NCBI GenBank assembly: GCA_934045075.1 | Contig: OW203738.1 | Location: 9,036,868 to 9,100,867 of the forward strand | DNA length: 64,000 bases | Direction of reading: 5' to 3' | Source of the DNA: Yponomeuta sedellus | Taxonomy: Eukaryota > Arthropoda > Insecta > Lepidoptera > Yponomeutidae | Shown here: in pieces, positions 22,061 to 33,375 of the stretch | Position numbering within the stretch: position 1 is the first letter of the stretch | Layout: each line of letters begins with the position of its first letter | The notes under the pieces: model-generated | Told to the model about the DNA's origin: nothing | Seen by the model: only the letters and a program-made list of their open reading frames with translations | Databases searched by the model: none | Position numbers and translations under genes: made by a program

Positions 22061-22736
22061 ACAATTAACCACAAGTTGTGTTAGTCTGTAAACAAAGATT
22101 TATTTTCCTGGTACTATAAGATGAATACTTCGAAATTACACACAAAAACCCAAGCTTATTACTAACCTATAAACAAAGAAACGACATTAATGTTTATTGT
22201 CCCATTTCTGTTTATCATTCAACATTTTCACTTTTCATCTAAGATGACAGAGTGATTAGTGCGAGTTTTTTAACTACTCGATCGCGTTAACGTAAACTCA
22301 TATTTCTATGGCATCGAGGAAGCGCCATCTAGCGACAAGTATGAAAATTAAAATTGCTGAGTGCGAGTTGTAATGGTTAACGTTGAGAAGTGAACACGTT
22401 TACCAGCCAGAACACGAATAAACGCGAGAGCGAGTTGTACTGTGACAGCGTTTTGCCAGTTCGAACGGTTAACTTACTCATACTCACTACTCAGTGCTCG
22501 ATTAACGCGGTAGTAAAGTTATTCGATTGGATCTGTCAAACTCGCACTAAGCACTCAGAACGCGGTTTCGTACACTCTTTTACTTCATAACATGACCTAA
22601 AAATAACTTAATATTAATACGACAGCAAAGAGCGCGTCCGCGGAGTCCGCTGTGCTAAACCTAAAGAAAAGCATTTTATTTACAAGTATAAGTTCTTTAC
22701 AAGTGTTAAATGTAAAGAAAACCCGTAGTACCATTA
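22061..22736. other. Unique DNA
   Basis: Several direct echoes of ACTCGCACTAAGCACTC and GTGCGAG occur around 22260-22560, but no clear element or gene. Confidence 0.3.
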
Positions 22737-22976
22737 CCGGTTACCTCGGGCACTGACTGAAAATCAGCGCTGAGGGCTCACTCCCTCAGCACAACACTGA
22801 GTCAGCTACCTTTTATGGCAATTTAGACAAACCACAGGCTAAACCTGTCTTTTTTTTGTTTCGTTTATTGTATATTTCGTTTATTTCATATCATGTTGTG
22901 CTCATATTATGTTAATTTATCTGGTTTTGTGTTTCTGTGATCTGTCTTGTTGGTATAATAAATGTCTTTTTTTCTT
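22737..22976 (+). mobile_element. CR1/Jockey-like LINE 3' UTR
   Basis: GGCACTGACTGAAAATCAGC, then CACTGAGTCAGCTACC, followed by TTTCGTTTATTGTATATTTC and a terminal GTATAATAAATGTC with T-rich end. The same UTR lies inverted at 24722-24905. I recall this CAGCGCTG...TGAGTCAG signature from moth LINE 3' ends. Confidence 0.6.
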
Positions 22977-23237
22977 GCTTCCTTTCTAAATAGCTAGATT
23001 GGTAGGCGGTTTGATGTGGTAACTTTAGTTATTTTGGTCCACTTTACATTGAGGAAAATAACACGACAAAACGTGCATATTCGCGGTGAAATGTCAACAC
23101 AAAGATCGATAACAAAGAATCCGCAGTTCGTGGTTGAGAAGCCACTCAAAAGCTTTCCTTGACTCTTGCCATATAACGTGCCCACGTCTTGGTTGACATG
23201 GAGTTCTCTCAGTAGAACGTAATGAGTTATTTCTCTG

Positions 23238-23440
23238 ACTGTACCGTTGGTCTAGCGGTTAACACGCTTGACTGCCAAAACAGGTTCGATTCCCAATGGA
23301 GGCCGTACTTGATTTGTACAAATGGTCTCAGTCCGAGTGTTTTTCGATGTTTGCCTGGTTACCTTGGTACAGGGTATCCTAGTTTGGGACCAGGACAAAA
23401 GATTGTGTTGTGCGGAAGTTATTAGTATTATTTTATATTT
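23238..23440 (+). repeat. SINE family E, tRNA-like head
   Basis: The head CCGTTGGTCTAGCGGTTAAC (A-box) and GGTTCGATTCCC (B-box) resembles a tRNA. A body with TTTGGGACCAGGACAAAAGA follows, and a TTATTAGTATTATTTTA tail. A 3' fragment is at 26690. Confidence 0.65.
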
Positions 23441-23611
23441 ATTCATTAAATAACAGGTGACACACAAGTATTACATACACAATATCTTAGCCTAGGGTAT
23501 ATTCTAGTAGGTATGTTAGCTAATTACAGGTGAGGACAACATTGAGACAAGTACACCTCAAAATCGTAATGTGATGTGCTGAAGAACGAGAAACAATCAG
23601 TCGTTTACCCA

Positions 23612-23765
23612 TCATCATCATCAACATCAACCCATTATGTCCGCACCGAAGGGCACGAGTCTCTTCCCTAAGGAAGGTGTAGGACATAGTCCACCACGGG
23701 GGCTAAGTCCGGATTGGTGGAGGCTTGCAAGACTAGTGGCTGGTATTACTGCTCATACATTAGGT
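23612..23765 (-). repeat. SINE family A, variant subfamily, 3' part
   Basis: It starts CATCATCATCAACATCAACC and has CCGCACCGAAGGGCACGAGT in place of the usual CACTGCTGGGG block, as does the copy at 25692, so these form a subfamily. Confidence 0.7.
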
Positions 23766-24483
23766 CTAATTTTTTTCCTGAATTCGTGACATTCAATATA
23801 ATATACCTTTCCACTCACTTGTATTAGTAGGTACCCTATGGGGGGATTTAGGGCGGGGTGACATTGAACGACAAAAACAAAAGAAAACTATCGATTGAAC
23901 GAAATTCCTCTATCGGTTACCTATCGGTTACCTGTTAGCTGTTCTTACCTTGAAGTTCTAGAATTCTACTGCAGTTAACAACGATCGCTGAATCAATCAG
24001 GTGATCTCAACTCCGATCAGCTTATCTGTGACTCACAGCAATGTCTCATTCACGGTGATATTTACTGAGCCCTTATAGGCGGAGAACAAAGAGATTTCAT
24101 GTAGGTACTTTACAGTGGACTACATAAAAAGGTACCTTCAGACAGAAACACTTAAAGTTAATTTATACGACAGCCAGAGATCGCAATTCTTCGAACTGAA
24201 ACTTTCGCAAGAATGACCAGTCCTCCTATCGTATGTTATGCGCACTAAATCCTGATGGTTTCTGTATGTTTGCTATGTTACCTAGAATAGAGTAGAAACA
24301 CGACATTATGTTAGTTAAATGTCAAGGTACAATGTAAGTCGCTGTCTTCTCGTCGTATTTGTAGTGGAGTAAACGTTAGGTACTTTCGTTTTTTCACGCA
24401 GGTTTTCTTACGTTTGTAAGTTGCAAAAATTTGTGAAGTTGTCGTAGCAGTAGGTACAACTCGCTAACGGTGATGGTTAGGTA

Positions 24484-24515
24484 CACAGAACATATTTTTT
24501 TTTATGTTCTGTGGT
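24484..24515. repeat. Hairpin ACACAGAACATA / TATGTTCTGTG
   Basis: 11-12 bp arms separated by a T-run. Function unknown. Confidence 0.5.
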
Positions 24516-24580
24516 TAGGTACGTAACTATTAGTGAATTTTCGAGGAAAAAAATCTCGAATGAAATTAAATTATTTGAGT

Positions 24581-24667
24581 GGAAAATAAATAAGTCCTAA
24601 TACACTATTATTTTTATGGTAAACCCTTGTATTAGTAAAGGCCAAACAAGTAAAATACTTCCACCGT
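24581..24667 (+). repeat. Direct repeat, copy 1 (mate at 25351-25431)
   Basis: The block from GGAAAATAAATAAGTCC through ACCCTTGTATTAGTAAAGGC to ACTTCCACCGT matches the mate closely. The two lie 770 bp apart. Confidence 0.75.
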
Positions 24668-24721
24668 TTGTCAATTTGTCGCTAACAGTGAAAGATAGGT
24701 ATGTACTCGTGAATTTTCCTT

Positions 24722-24905
24722 TACAAGTAAAGAAAAGAAAGAAAGAAAAGTATTTATTGCAACAACAGTTACACACAAAATTAATTAAAATACAAAGACA
24801 AAAAGTTGACAGTAAAAATAACTAAAAAATGGCAACTGACTCAGCATAGTGCTGGGGGCGTGAACCCTCAGCGCTGATTTTCAGTCAGTGCCGAAAGCCC
24901 TAAGT
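24722..24905 (-). mobile_element. CR1/Jockey-like LINE 3' UTR with (CTTT)n tail
   Basis: On the minus strand it reads CACTGACTGAAAATCAGCGC, TGCTGAGTCAGTTGCC and ends TGCAATAAATACTTTTC with a CTTT tail. Same family as 22737-22976, opposite orientation. Confidence 0.7.
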
Positions 24906-25350
24906 GCTCTAGAGCGCGGCGTGGCCTGTTACAAAGTAATAAATACCTAAAACAATATAATAAATACATTCCGCATCACAGTAAATACAGTCAACATAAT
25001 AATAGACGTGTATAAACATAATAAAAATATTGCTTTATAGTTACGCCAACTTAGCGAATCGTGTCAATTAATAATACAGATCTGTGCATATTCATATAGA
25101 AACAAACAAACGTTGATGTAATATACTTGTATTTAAATATGAAATATTAACTATATGTACATATATGGTAAAGATAGAATAAATACGCAATCGAGTTAAG
25201 TATCCTCGATGCGATCACATACTTGTAGTTACGTGAACTTGTCGTAGTGTTACTTGTGTTGTGTCTGCGGCGCGAAGTTTGATCGGGATATGGAAGTCTC
25301 TGCTGTTCAAGCAGTCTTGGTCCAATGCTCCCCAAAATAATTAACTTAAC

Positions 25351-25431
25351 GGAAAGTAAATAAGTCCACTATTATTTTTATGGTAAACCCTTGTATTAGC
25401 AAAGGCCAAAAAAGTAAAATACTTCCACCGT
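25351..25431 (+). repeat. Direct repeat, copy 2
   Basis: Mate of 24581-24667, slightly shorter. The 99-codon minus frame overlapping it shows no recognised motif. Confidence 0.75.
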
Positions 25432-25691
25432 ATATGTTAATGTGGCTAGCAAAAGTAATGATTACCGTAAACCATACATAATTACGTGGAAGGAAATCAA
25501 GGAAACGATTGAGCAAAGCCCACGGGCTATCCGGTGCGTTCCCAAACGTCTCATTTGGAATAAAAGACGCAAAATTATTGTGACTGCATCTGTCTTTGGT
25601 CTCGCTTAAATAATATTTGTAATCCTCCCTTTTACTTTCTAGCAAAAACTTTCAGTTTTCAGACCATTTTCGTTAAAGATGCACTTTTTCA

Positions 25692-26000
25692 TCATCAAAA
25701 TATCCTCACCGAGGGGCACAGGTCTCTTCCCTAAGGAAGGCATGGGCCAAGTCCGGATTGGTGGAGGCTTGCAAGACTAGTGGCTGGTCTTACGGTCAGA
25801 AGTTTTCAACCGCCCTAAGGGCTCCGATTTGGCTTAACGACTGCCATCTATCGAAAAGAGCCGGCAACAACTGCTTAACGTGCCTTGCAAAGCACGGAAC
25901 CGCTCTAAAAATGCCACCCTTCCAGCACTGAACGCACCCTATGTTGGATAACCGTGATCGTTTAGGATCGCTCAGGCAACCTGGGTTACGAGCGATTCAC
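25692..26000 (-). repeat. SINE family A, variant subfamily, near full length
   Basis: It shares CTCTTCCCTAAGGAAGGC and CTTGCAAGACTAGTGGCTGG with 23612 and extends to the CTCAGGCAACCTGGGTTACG end, which differs from the common form. Confidence 0.75.
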
Positions 26001-26265
26001 TTATTATTTCAAAATAATTATGCCAGACGTACCACAAAGAAATATAACTGTAAAGTTTTGCTTCAGGAAAAAGTAAACAAATGGTAATCCGATTTTTTGA
26101 GATGCGTCCATTACTGTGAATTATTCGAATAATTACATTCTTTATTTTTACCAAGTATTTTCACTAAAGATAACCCCATTATTTACATTTAGAACTGCAC
26201 TAATAACATTATTATTAGTATTTCTTATTTGATTCGCGATAATCATACATAACATAAGATAAGAA

Positions 26266-26340
26266 TATTCTTTATTGTTACATAGTTATATACTTAATAA
26301 ATAATTGCGATTAGACCCGTTTAATATATAACAACACGAT
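26266..26340 (-). mobile_element. LINE 3' end fragment
   Basis: ATAAGAATATTCTTTATTGT at the left is the reversed end of the LINE family seen at 21946 and 36353. Confidence 0.45.
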
Positions 26341-26689
26341 TATTACTGAAACTTCAGTATTACGCAATAATTTTATTGGTGCATGAATGACTCATTAACA
26401 ATATTGCATAATATAAATGTGGGATTTAGCCGTATTCTAGATTTATAATAAAAAAATAAAAATGGCCTTTATCTTAGTATGGGTGAAGAAATCACTGGCT
26501 TTGGGGTCTGTTTTTCTGTATTAAATTATTTATAAAAATAAAAGTCAAAATATGCGTGAGCACTTGTAATATCGTCGAAGAAAGAAGGCAAAAAAACATA
26601 GTGTTGCCACAATAAAAAATAAATATTAATGTTGGTTTAGATTCCAACAATGGGTGTATTTCTATGTTTAGTAACTATGTATAATTCAG

Positions 26690-26760
26690 GCCATTCTAAT
26701 TTGGGACCAGAATAAGCGATTGTATTGTGTGAAAGTAGTTATTATTCGTCGGTATTTTTG
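26690..26760 (+). repeat. SINE family E, 3' fragment
   Basis: CTAATTTGGGACCAGAATAA and ATTGTATTGTGTGAAAG match the end of the copy at 23238-23440. Confidence 0.5.
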
Positions 26761-27114
26761 GCAGGCGTTGAGTTCGGAATGCGCCGGCTGCTTAGCTAGG
26801 GGGGTCCTGCTAAATGACCCATCTGACCTTAGTCCTTTGGAAGGTCAATTCAATGCACTTAGCGTCTATGGCATCGATTGCACATAAACGTGAGTTCTTG
26901 CTTCTTTTTCTATAGGGCCAAAGTAGCAAAATTAGGCTGCTGCAAAAAAAAGGCCTCAAAATTAAAAAAAATATTTTCCGCTTTTAATTCGGGACGGTGA
27001 AAACGCTATCCACCATATTGAAAGCATCTTTAGTTTGTAAACAAACTGTCAGCCAGCGCCAGTGAACACTGATTATCATAGGACTTACATCAAAGTGATC
27101 CTCACATAAATACA

Positions 27115-27153
27115 CCCGAGTTTCAGTCGATAAAGTATCGACTGAAACTCGGG
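27115..27153. repeat. Perfect 18-bp hairpin, 3-nt loop
   Basis: CCCGAGTTTCAGTCGATA / AAG / TATCGACTGAAACTCGGG. It lies within the THAP-like fragment. Confidence 0.9.
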
Positions 27154-27157
27154 GGGT

Positions 27158-27200
27158 TTGGCTCAAACTTGCCTTGACCCCTTTGGCAAGTTTGAGCCAA
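27158..27200. repeat. Perfect 16-bp hairpin, 11-nt loop
   Basis: TTGGCTCAAACTTGCC and GGCAAGTTTGAGCCAA. It directly follows the preceding hairpin, again inside the THAP-like frame. Confidence 0.9.
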
Positions 27201-27790
27201 TTTTTTCGTATGTTTATTTCACTGTATACACGAATCCACAACTTTCCGGGAGTCATTACTGACATGTTTTTCATTCTCGAATAATGCAATAATGATAATT
27301 GCTATATTTAGTATGTGAACTCGATGAAATCGTGACTGCGTTGTTGTTATTTCACTCTGCTCACAGATCACTCACAGATGTTGTGTGAGGACTTTGTTTA
27401 CAAGCCTTCAGGTCCTCAAATCATAGACAAAAATGGCTGACCGCGTTTTTGGCTGTTTAGTAAAGTTTTAAAATATATTTTTTTGTTGCTTCTAGGTCCC
27501 CAAAAAAATACCAAAATATTTTTTTGTCTAATGGAAGAAATATTTACCACTTAATACTTACTTGAAAAGAGACTCAAGTAGCGGATTGTAGTTCTTAATT
27601 AAGTAATGCAAATAAATAAAAATGAAATATAATAAACTACTAGCGGTTGTTAAGGTTGTTCTGAACAGCCCCTCCGCGGTTTTAACACGGGTCCACTATT
27701 TGATGTTGCACAATCATGACATCATTCTCCTGCCCGGCCTTCTCTTTCCTTCCACCTTGCCCATAGAAATAGTCTGCAGTAATTGGATTT

Positions 27791-28149
27791 GCGCTCGTGG
27801 CCTAGCCGAACCGAGTGATTGGAATCAATCACTTGAGTGAAGCAACAACAGGTGCGGTCAGGGGCAGGATGGGTGACCGCTTATGGCATTTGTTCCGAGC
27901 GCTTCCGTGCTTCGCAAGGCACGTTAAGCTGTTGGTGCTGGCTGCCATGTAATAATGGCAATCGTTAAGCCATGTCAGAGGCCTTATGGGCGGCTTGATA
28001 ACTTCTGATAGTAAGGCCCGCCACTATCTTACAATCCTCCACCAACCCGGACTTGGCCCCCGCGGTGGAGTATGGCCTAAACTTCCACCGATGCAGGAAG
28101 AGACCCGTGCCCCAGCAGTGGGGACATACAAGGGTTGATATCGATATCG
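27791..28149 (+). repeat. SINE family A, full length
   Basis: It begins GCGCTCGTGGCCTAGCCGAA and ends CAAGGGTTGATATCGATATC. It abuts a reverse-transcriptase fragment on the minus strand. Confidence 0.85.
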
Positions 28150-28267
28150 AAAAATTGGATTTCCTGCATTGCAGCACATGGCCTAAGTAGGCTACTATTC
28201 GCTGCGTGATGGTGCGAACAAGATCCACCTTCTTGTGCATGCGTCTAAGGACCTCGACTATGGTCAC
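28150..28267 (-). pseudogene. RTE-type reverse transcriptase C-terminal fragment
   Basis: The minus strand encodes VEVLRRMHKK and RIVAYLGHVL. The pattern (EVLRRM, about 15 residues, R-K-YLGHV) is characteristic of the segment after the polymerase domain in RTE-like LINE proteins (recalled). A stop lies just upstream, and the fragment ends at the family A copy. Confidence 0.5.
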
Positions 28268-28577
28268 TTGCTGCTTTCAGTCCTTAAGAGAGTTTTATTA
28301 AAACGGCGCAGGCCACACAGTCGCAACGTGGGACGAGACCGGTCAAGGACGCCACCGCATCCTTTCAATTTACTTTCACAGTACTGAAGCGATGGAACAT
28401 AGCCCACATACTGCTCGCCCGCATCTGATATCTATATTACAGACCCAGTCTAGCTTAGATATCAGCTGTAACTGTACTTCTGAAACCTCAACTACAGCAC
28501 ATCTTTAAATTAATGAATAACAATGTAAAAAGTTTCTTCTTCTGCCAAATAAAAAAAATGGAGCACCACGAAACTCT

Positions 28578-28767
28578 AGTCTGTTAGCTTTTAGAATATA
28601 CCTCGGGCTCCAGAGTAGGCTTCGGTTTTCTGATAAACACTACTTTCTGTTCTGTATAAAACTTTTCTTCACTATTTTGAAAAGTTATGTAAAGTTAGTG
28701 TCATATTAGTTCCGATATACAATTCTATTCGATAGTAGTCGAGGTATACTCTAAAAGCTAACAGACT
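28578..28767. mobile_element. MITE family M1, copy 1 (190 bp)
   Basis: Terminal inverted repeats of about 28 bp with one mismatch: left AGTCTGTTAGCTTTTAGAAT, right ACTCTAAAAGCTAACAGACT. Further copies at 33152 and 52446. No coding capacity, so it depends on a transposase elsewhere. Confidence 0.8.
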
Positions 28768-29146
28768 GTACGTTGCGGCTTGGCGCCCCGTCTTCGGCGC
28801 ACGACCTAGCTGTGTGGCCCGCGCCTAAGAGAACAGACTGCACGAAGTCGCAATAATTGTAAGCATGTCAGTAAATGGAGCGTGAAGCCTAGCTCAGATT
28901 GTCATGCACATTATGCTCGAACAATGGGATGCGTTTAAAATGGCAACGATAAAGAGCAGTGGAAGAATGTGGGTTTATGTGCGGGCAAGATAAGTTGTTC
29001 TATCAGTCATACTGTTGTGTGCGGGGAAAGTAATGGCCATTATGTGTAACTTTTCCGCGTTTTATATTTCTAGCATGGCATCTAGAAGGTTTTTTTTAAA
29101 TAAAGTAATGTATTTTGGGACAGGTGCTGACGAATTTATTTTATTT

Positions 29147-29389
29147 GACGGCTTTGGTGGCCGAAGTAAACCGAAGATCTCGGGTTCGATCCCCGGCCGG
29201 GTCAAACTAGGAAACGAATTTTTCTAGTTTGTCTCGGGTCTTGGATGTTAGTTATGTATTTACTGTATTAAATCTATTGTAGAGTTAGCACCTATAACTC
29301 AAGTCATTTAGTTGTACTTAGTATAGGGCTAACGAGATCTGTGTAATATGTCCATGAATATTTATCTATTTATTTATTAAAGATTATAT
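29147..29389 (+). repeat. SINE family C, tRNA-like head, near full length
   Basis: A-box-like GGCTTTGGTGGCC and B-box GGGTTCGATCCCCGG open the element. The body has CTAGTTTGTCTCGGGTCTTG, GCTAACGAGATCTGTGTAAT and a TATTTATCTATTTATTTATT tail. Confidence 0.8.
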
Positions 29390-31260
29390 AGAGACAGAAG
29401 CAGAGCGGTGATTAAACAATTACTTAATTTTTTTTAAAACAGAATGTTAACATCAAAAAAAAAAAGTAATTTGTGGTGTGCAGTAAAGAGTTATCTTTAC
29501 TTATAAAGTATTTTTTGATGACTTACGATCAAGGATGTTTTAACGTTCTTGCTTGTGATGCTCCTAACTATCGAGTTAAATGGGTCTAATCGCGATTATT
29601 TATTAGGAAAAATGTCGTAATATTAATTTCCGATGTTAATAATAATCTAACTCTTATCTATCTACGCCCAAAAAGTAGATGCGCAAAAAGTCAACAATCA
29701 CTCTAGTCCAATTATAAAATTGACAACACATAACATTAGTTTGTAGAGATTTAATACTTATACCGACTGTCATTTTCTGCGCTTTTAAGCGAGCTAGTAT
29801 TTCTTTTAGAAGCAAAACTTCACCGAAGTTACGCACAAGTCACGAAAACCTACTCAAGTACCGATACCCACGCTCACCTCCGTCCAAACGGCACTAGCCG
29901 GCCTATCTATCGGCATACCCCCCTCAACCTCCACCCGAGCGTTCCATTTTTCATTTATGTTATTGTAGTTTTTATGCTAATTATTTTTAATGAGTGTTCG
30001 TAAGGGTTATTGTCCACCAGCCGCGATGCGATGCTATCTCGCTTCCGAGCGTCGCGCCGTTATTATGATAATAGACTCGGGACACGAAACGCGACCTAAA
30101 GGGCGATTTCTTGTGATCAATCAGGCCGTGGATTCATTATGTCTTGTAGGGTGTTTCAGGTCATGTTAAGGCTAAAAAAGTGACTAGGTTGACCTCTTTG
30201 AAAAAAGTACTAGATGACAGAACGTCACCCGATTCCACGTTGACATCGACTACAGTGGAAATGTGCTAGTTGAGAAAATGGTGGAATAACTCGTATAGAT
30301 GGCTGCATTTTTGTTTTGAACGCTCTTACGAGTATATGTTGGTTGGTTTCATTTCGACGCACAATAGGCATATTTTCGTTCTTGAGTCTAAAAATTGGTA
30401 GTGGGTCTATAGGAGTGGATCATCACTTAAATTAAAATATTCGTATCTACAATCTATTTTATTCTTACTTGTCCAATTTAGTAAACAAGATTATAACCTT
30501 AAAATTGAGATTAGATGCCTAAACTAGACATTTTCTCGCAAATTCATGAACTATGTTTATTGGACAAGTAAGAATAAATAGACTGTACTTGAGCTTCGAC
30601 CATTTCCCAGGCTGTCTATTAACTTCTTGAGAACCGGCGGCCCACAAGCAAGCCGATCTATTGTCATTTCATTTCTTCTAATCATTCCATTGAGAGAATG
30701 GTTAAAAAAGAAACTACGGTACAACTGACAAACCAAAAGGACTATATTTTTAGTCAATTTCGCTTCTCAACTAACAACATCGGATGACACGGTCATTAAG
30801 TGCACCTAACTCTTTTATAAATAATTAAAAACAAAAAAAAACACGTGTTACACGTTGCCTTCGTCTGTCTTTCCGGAGACATATAACATGAGTGTGTTTA
30901 AAACTAGAGTCAACTGGCATTTAACAGGTAAGCATGTATATTTTAGACCCCGTCTTCGCATAACTTACTTAAAGAAAAAAAATGAATGATTTACGTAACA
31001 ATCCTAGTTTCTATTAATTGGTCCATTAGAGAGAATTGCATCAATGGAACAATCCATTCAAATTGGTCCACGCTATAAAGTTTTCGGCTGTGGTGCACCG
31101 GCCATTAAGCTTTGTAGGCGCTACAGCACTACAGTGATTAAACTCCAGTTAACAATGAATGACGCAAGAGACTAGTTACTGTTAACGTGGCCTTCAAACT
31201 ACGACTGCGGTCATTAATTGGGGTGAGGAACACCAGCTGACCGGAAAGAACAGAATTGGC
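29390..31260. other. Unique DNA with an inverted pair at 30453-30582
   Basis: Arms TTATTCTTACTTGTCCAATT (30459 on) and TTGGACAAGTAAGAATAAAT (30560 on) are separated by about 70 nt. 30000-30120 is CpG-richer. No gene seen. Confidence 0.35.
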
Positions 31261-31327
31261 GATCATGGACAGAGTCTTTGGATAGAGCGATAATGGACAG
31301 AGTCTTTGGATAGAGCGATAATGGACA
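31261..31327 (+). repeat. Tandem repeat, 28-nt unit, about 2.3 copies
   Basis: ATGGACAGAGTCTTTGGATA with GAGCGATA repeats twice, then starts a third time. Confidence 0.85.
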
Positions 31328-31329
31328 GA

Positions 31330-31797
31330 GGAAGAGATCACTTTTAGTGATAAGGCCGCTGTCTATACTCTTAGGTTATAATAGATAGATAGAGAACACT
31401 TAATTGTACATAAAAATAGAAATCAAACAGATATTTCTTAACCTAAGAGTACACACGGCGGCCTTATCCCCAAAAGTGATCTCTTCCAGGCAACCTTTAG
31501 ATGAACTGGACTAATACATTAGAGAAGGAAGTAGATGTACAAAAAACATAGAAAATGATAATTTCAGAGGTCCCTACAAAAATACATGCCTAAAGAACAG
31601 TGTAATAAATAAAATTATCAACAGATACATAGAAATAATTTACATAAATAAAAATGCGAATAATTATTATACATAAATAATTAACAAAATAAACACACTC
31701 AAAGGACATAAGTAGAACACAACAGCAGAACAATACTACAAATATCTGTGTTATTTCCATTTATGCACAATAAAGTGTTCTCTATCTATCTAGAGTC
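31330..31797. mobile_element. Composite of opposed LINE 3' ends
   Basis: GGAAGAGATCACTTTTAGTG (31330 on) is inverted at 31468-31487. Reversed tail AGATAGATAGAGAACACTTA lies at 31384, and a forward tail AAAGTGTTCTCTATCTATCT at 31773-31792. At least two 3'-end copies in opposite orientation are joined. A block like GGCGGCCTTAT links them to the 21946/36353 family. Confidence 0.6.
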
Positions 31798-32131
31798 AAC
31801 CGGCATTTAACAGGTAAGCACGTAACATCGTAGACTCCGTCTTCGCTTACCATCACGCGTGGCTGGGGTCAAGTGTCAACCTGCCTTACTCAAAAAGAAA
31901 AAAAAATAACCTGCTATGTACCTCAAGCCAGTGTAGGAATAGTGGGAGACATAATCAAGGTTTCATGAGAGCGTTAGAGCTTTTCCCAATGAGTGAGCTT
32001 TTTTAAATTTACTTACTCTTTGTTATACAACCATAATAATTTTCAACAAGTCAACCATAGATGGAATGCCAGCAAAAAAACGGGTAGGTATAGTAGTTAA
32101 ACGAATAACACGATTGCTCTTCGATTTAGTC

Positions 32132-32378
32132 TCCCTAATCCCTATTAATATTATAAACGCGAAAGTTTATAAGTATGGATAGATGTTTGTTACTCTTTTA
32201 CGTAAAACTACTGAATGGATTTTATTGAAACTTTACAATAATATAGCTTACACATCAGAATAACACATAGGCTACAATTTCTAAGGATATTGAGTGAATT
32301 GTCCAAAGTATAACGATGAGTAAGTAGGAAAAATCTACCCGATCATACTGGGCAGATGAAGTCGCGGGCACCAGCTAG
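32132..32378 (+). mobile_element. Non-autonomous Helitron
   Basis: The start CTATTAATATTATAAACGCG and GAAAGTTTATAAG, the middle AAACTACTGAATGGATTTTA, and the end GTCGCGGGCACCAGCTAG followed by T match the widespread lepidopteran Helitron pattern (recalled). The CTAG/T end fits Helitron CTRR/T rules. Length is about 247 bp with no coding capacity. The exact 5' end (32132 or 32139) is uncertain. Confidence 0.7.
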
Positions 32379-32411
32379 TATTAAGTAAAATAATATCAGT
32401 GCTTGGTTATT

Positions 32412-32716
32412 GTTCGTTACCAACCCTTGTATGTCTCCACTGCTGGGGCACGGGTCTCTTCCTGCATCGCAGGAAGGTTAGGCCATACTCCACCATGGGG
32501 CCAAGTCCGGGGTGGTGGAGGATTGTAAGACAGTGGCGGGCCTTACTCTCAGAAGTTATCAATAAGGCCTCTGACATGGCTTAACGACTGCCATTATGAC
32601 AGCCGGCACCAACGGCTTGCAAAGCACGGAAGCGCTCGGAAAAATGCCACTAGCGGTAGTCACGGGACGCTCACCCATCCTGTACCTGACCGCGCCTGTT
32701 GTTGCTTAACCAAGTG
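32412..32716 (-). repeat. SINE family A, nearly full length
   Basis: It has the CAACCCTTGTATGTCTCCAC end and the ACCTGACCGCGCCTGTTGTT region, but stops at AACCAAGTGATC before the GAGCGCTT terminus. Confidence 0.85.
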
Positions 32717-33151
32717 ATCAGTGCTTAACTTTTTTTAATTTTTATGTTATATTTTTTGACGTTTCAGCATTGCATCGTTTCGCTACCACTTTGCTAACCT
32801 GTCCATGATTCGGGTCTCTTTATTGCATGATTACGTTGTTCTTCCAGCATCCTTTCTTACACAACATGAGGATACAACAGTGATGAAAGAGAATGGTTTA
32901 AATATTGAACCCCTTTAACTTATGGACTCGATCATCAATTGTCCGATTTCAATCGATTTTGTCGCTCGTTTTGTCATTGAAGGTCACATTAGGTTCGTCG
33001 ATCCGTCAAGTGGACAATGTGTGTCGACGGGAGCGGAACCCGCTACCTCCCGGTGGACGTCTTGCCATCCGTCATGTCGATAGTAGAATTGATGGTACGA
33101 GCCTGCTCTCTTTCCTTGTTCGGGAGATAATTAAAAAGATAAGTGAGTTAC

Positions 33152-33375
33152 AGTCAGTTAGCTTTTAGAGTATTCCTCGGCTACTATTGGATAGAATCGG
33201 ATATATTCGTGTAATAGAAATATTGGAACTAATACGGCACCTAATTTCGAAATCGGAACTAATATGACACTTAATTTCGACATCAGAACTCGATATCAGT
33301 ACGAAAGCCGGCGAAAATTGGCGAAAACCGAAGCCTACTCTAGAGCCCGAGGTGTATTCTAAAAGCTAGCAGACT
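33152..33375. mobile_element. MITE family M1, copy 2 (224 bp)
   Basis: Ends AGTCAGTTAGCTTTTAGAGT and TTCTAAAAGCTAGCAGACT. It shares the inner motifs GGAACTAATATGACAC and CGAAGCCTACTCTAGAGCCC (inverted) with copies 1 and 3. Confidence 0.8.

Larger units (their letters stand above)
26984..27289 (-). pseudogene. Degenerate THAP-domain fragment
   Basis: The minus-strand frame contains MTPGKLWIRV, RKNWLKLAKGV and TETRVYLCEDHFDV. This pattern resembles the THAP zinc-finger domain (TP-KLF-V, R-KW, CEDHF) common in lepidopteran THAP proteins and P-like transposon remnants (recalled). The C and H of CEDHF, the second half of the C2CH site, are present, but the two N-terminal cysteines are not. Between the WLKLA and TETRVY blocks lie two perfect hairpins (27115-27153 and 27158-27200), so about 30 nt appear inserted as local inverted duplications. 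The frame stays open but its right part (after HFDV) is not THAP-like. It is a fragment, not a working gene. Confidence 0.5.

Noticed and set aside
24581..25431. LTR retrotransposon bounded by the 85-bp direct repeats
   Set aside because: Repeats are too short, no TG...CA ends, no primer-binding site or polyprotein between them.
29147..29215. tRNA gene
   Set aside because: B-box only is good; it is the head of SINE family C.
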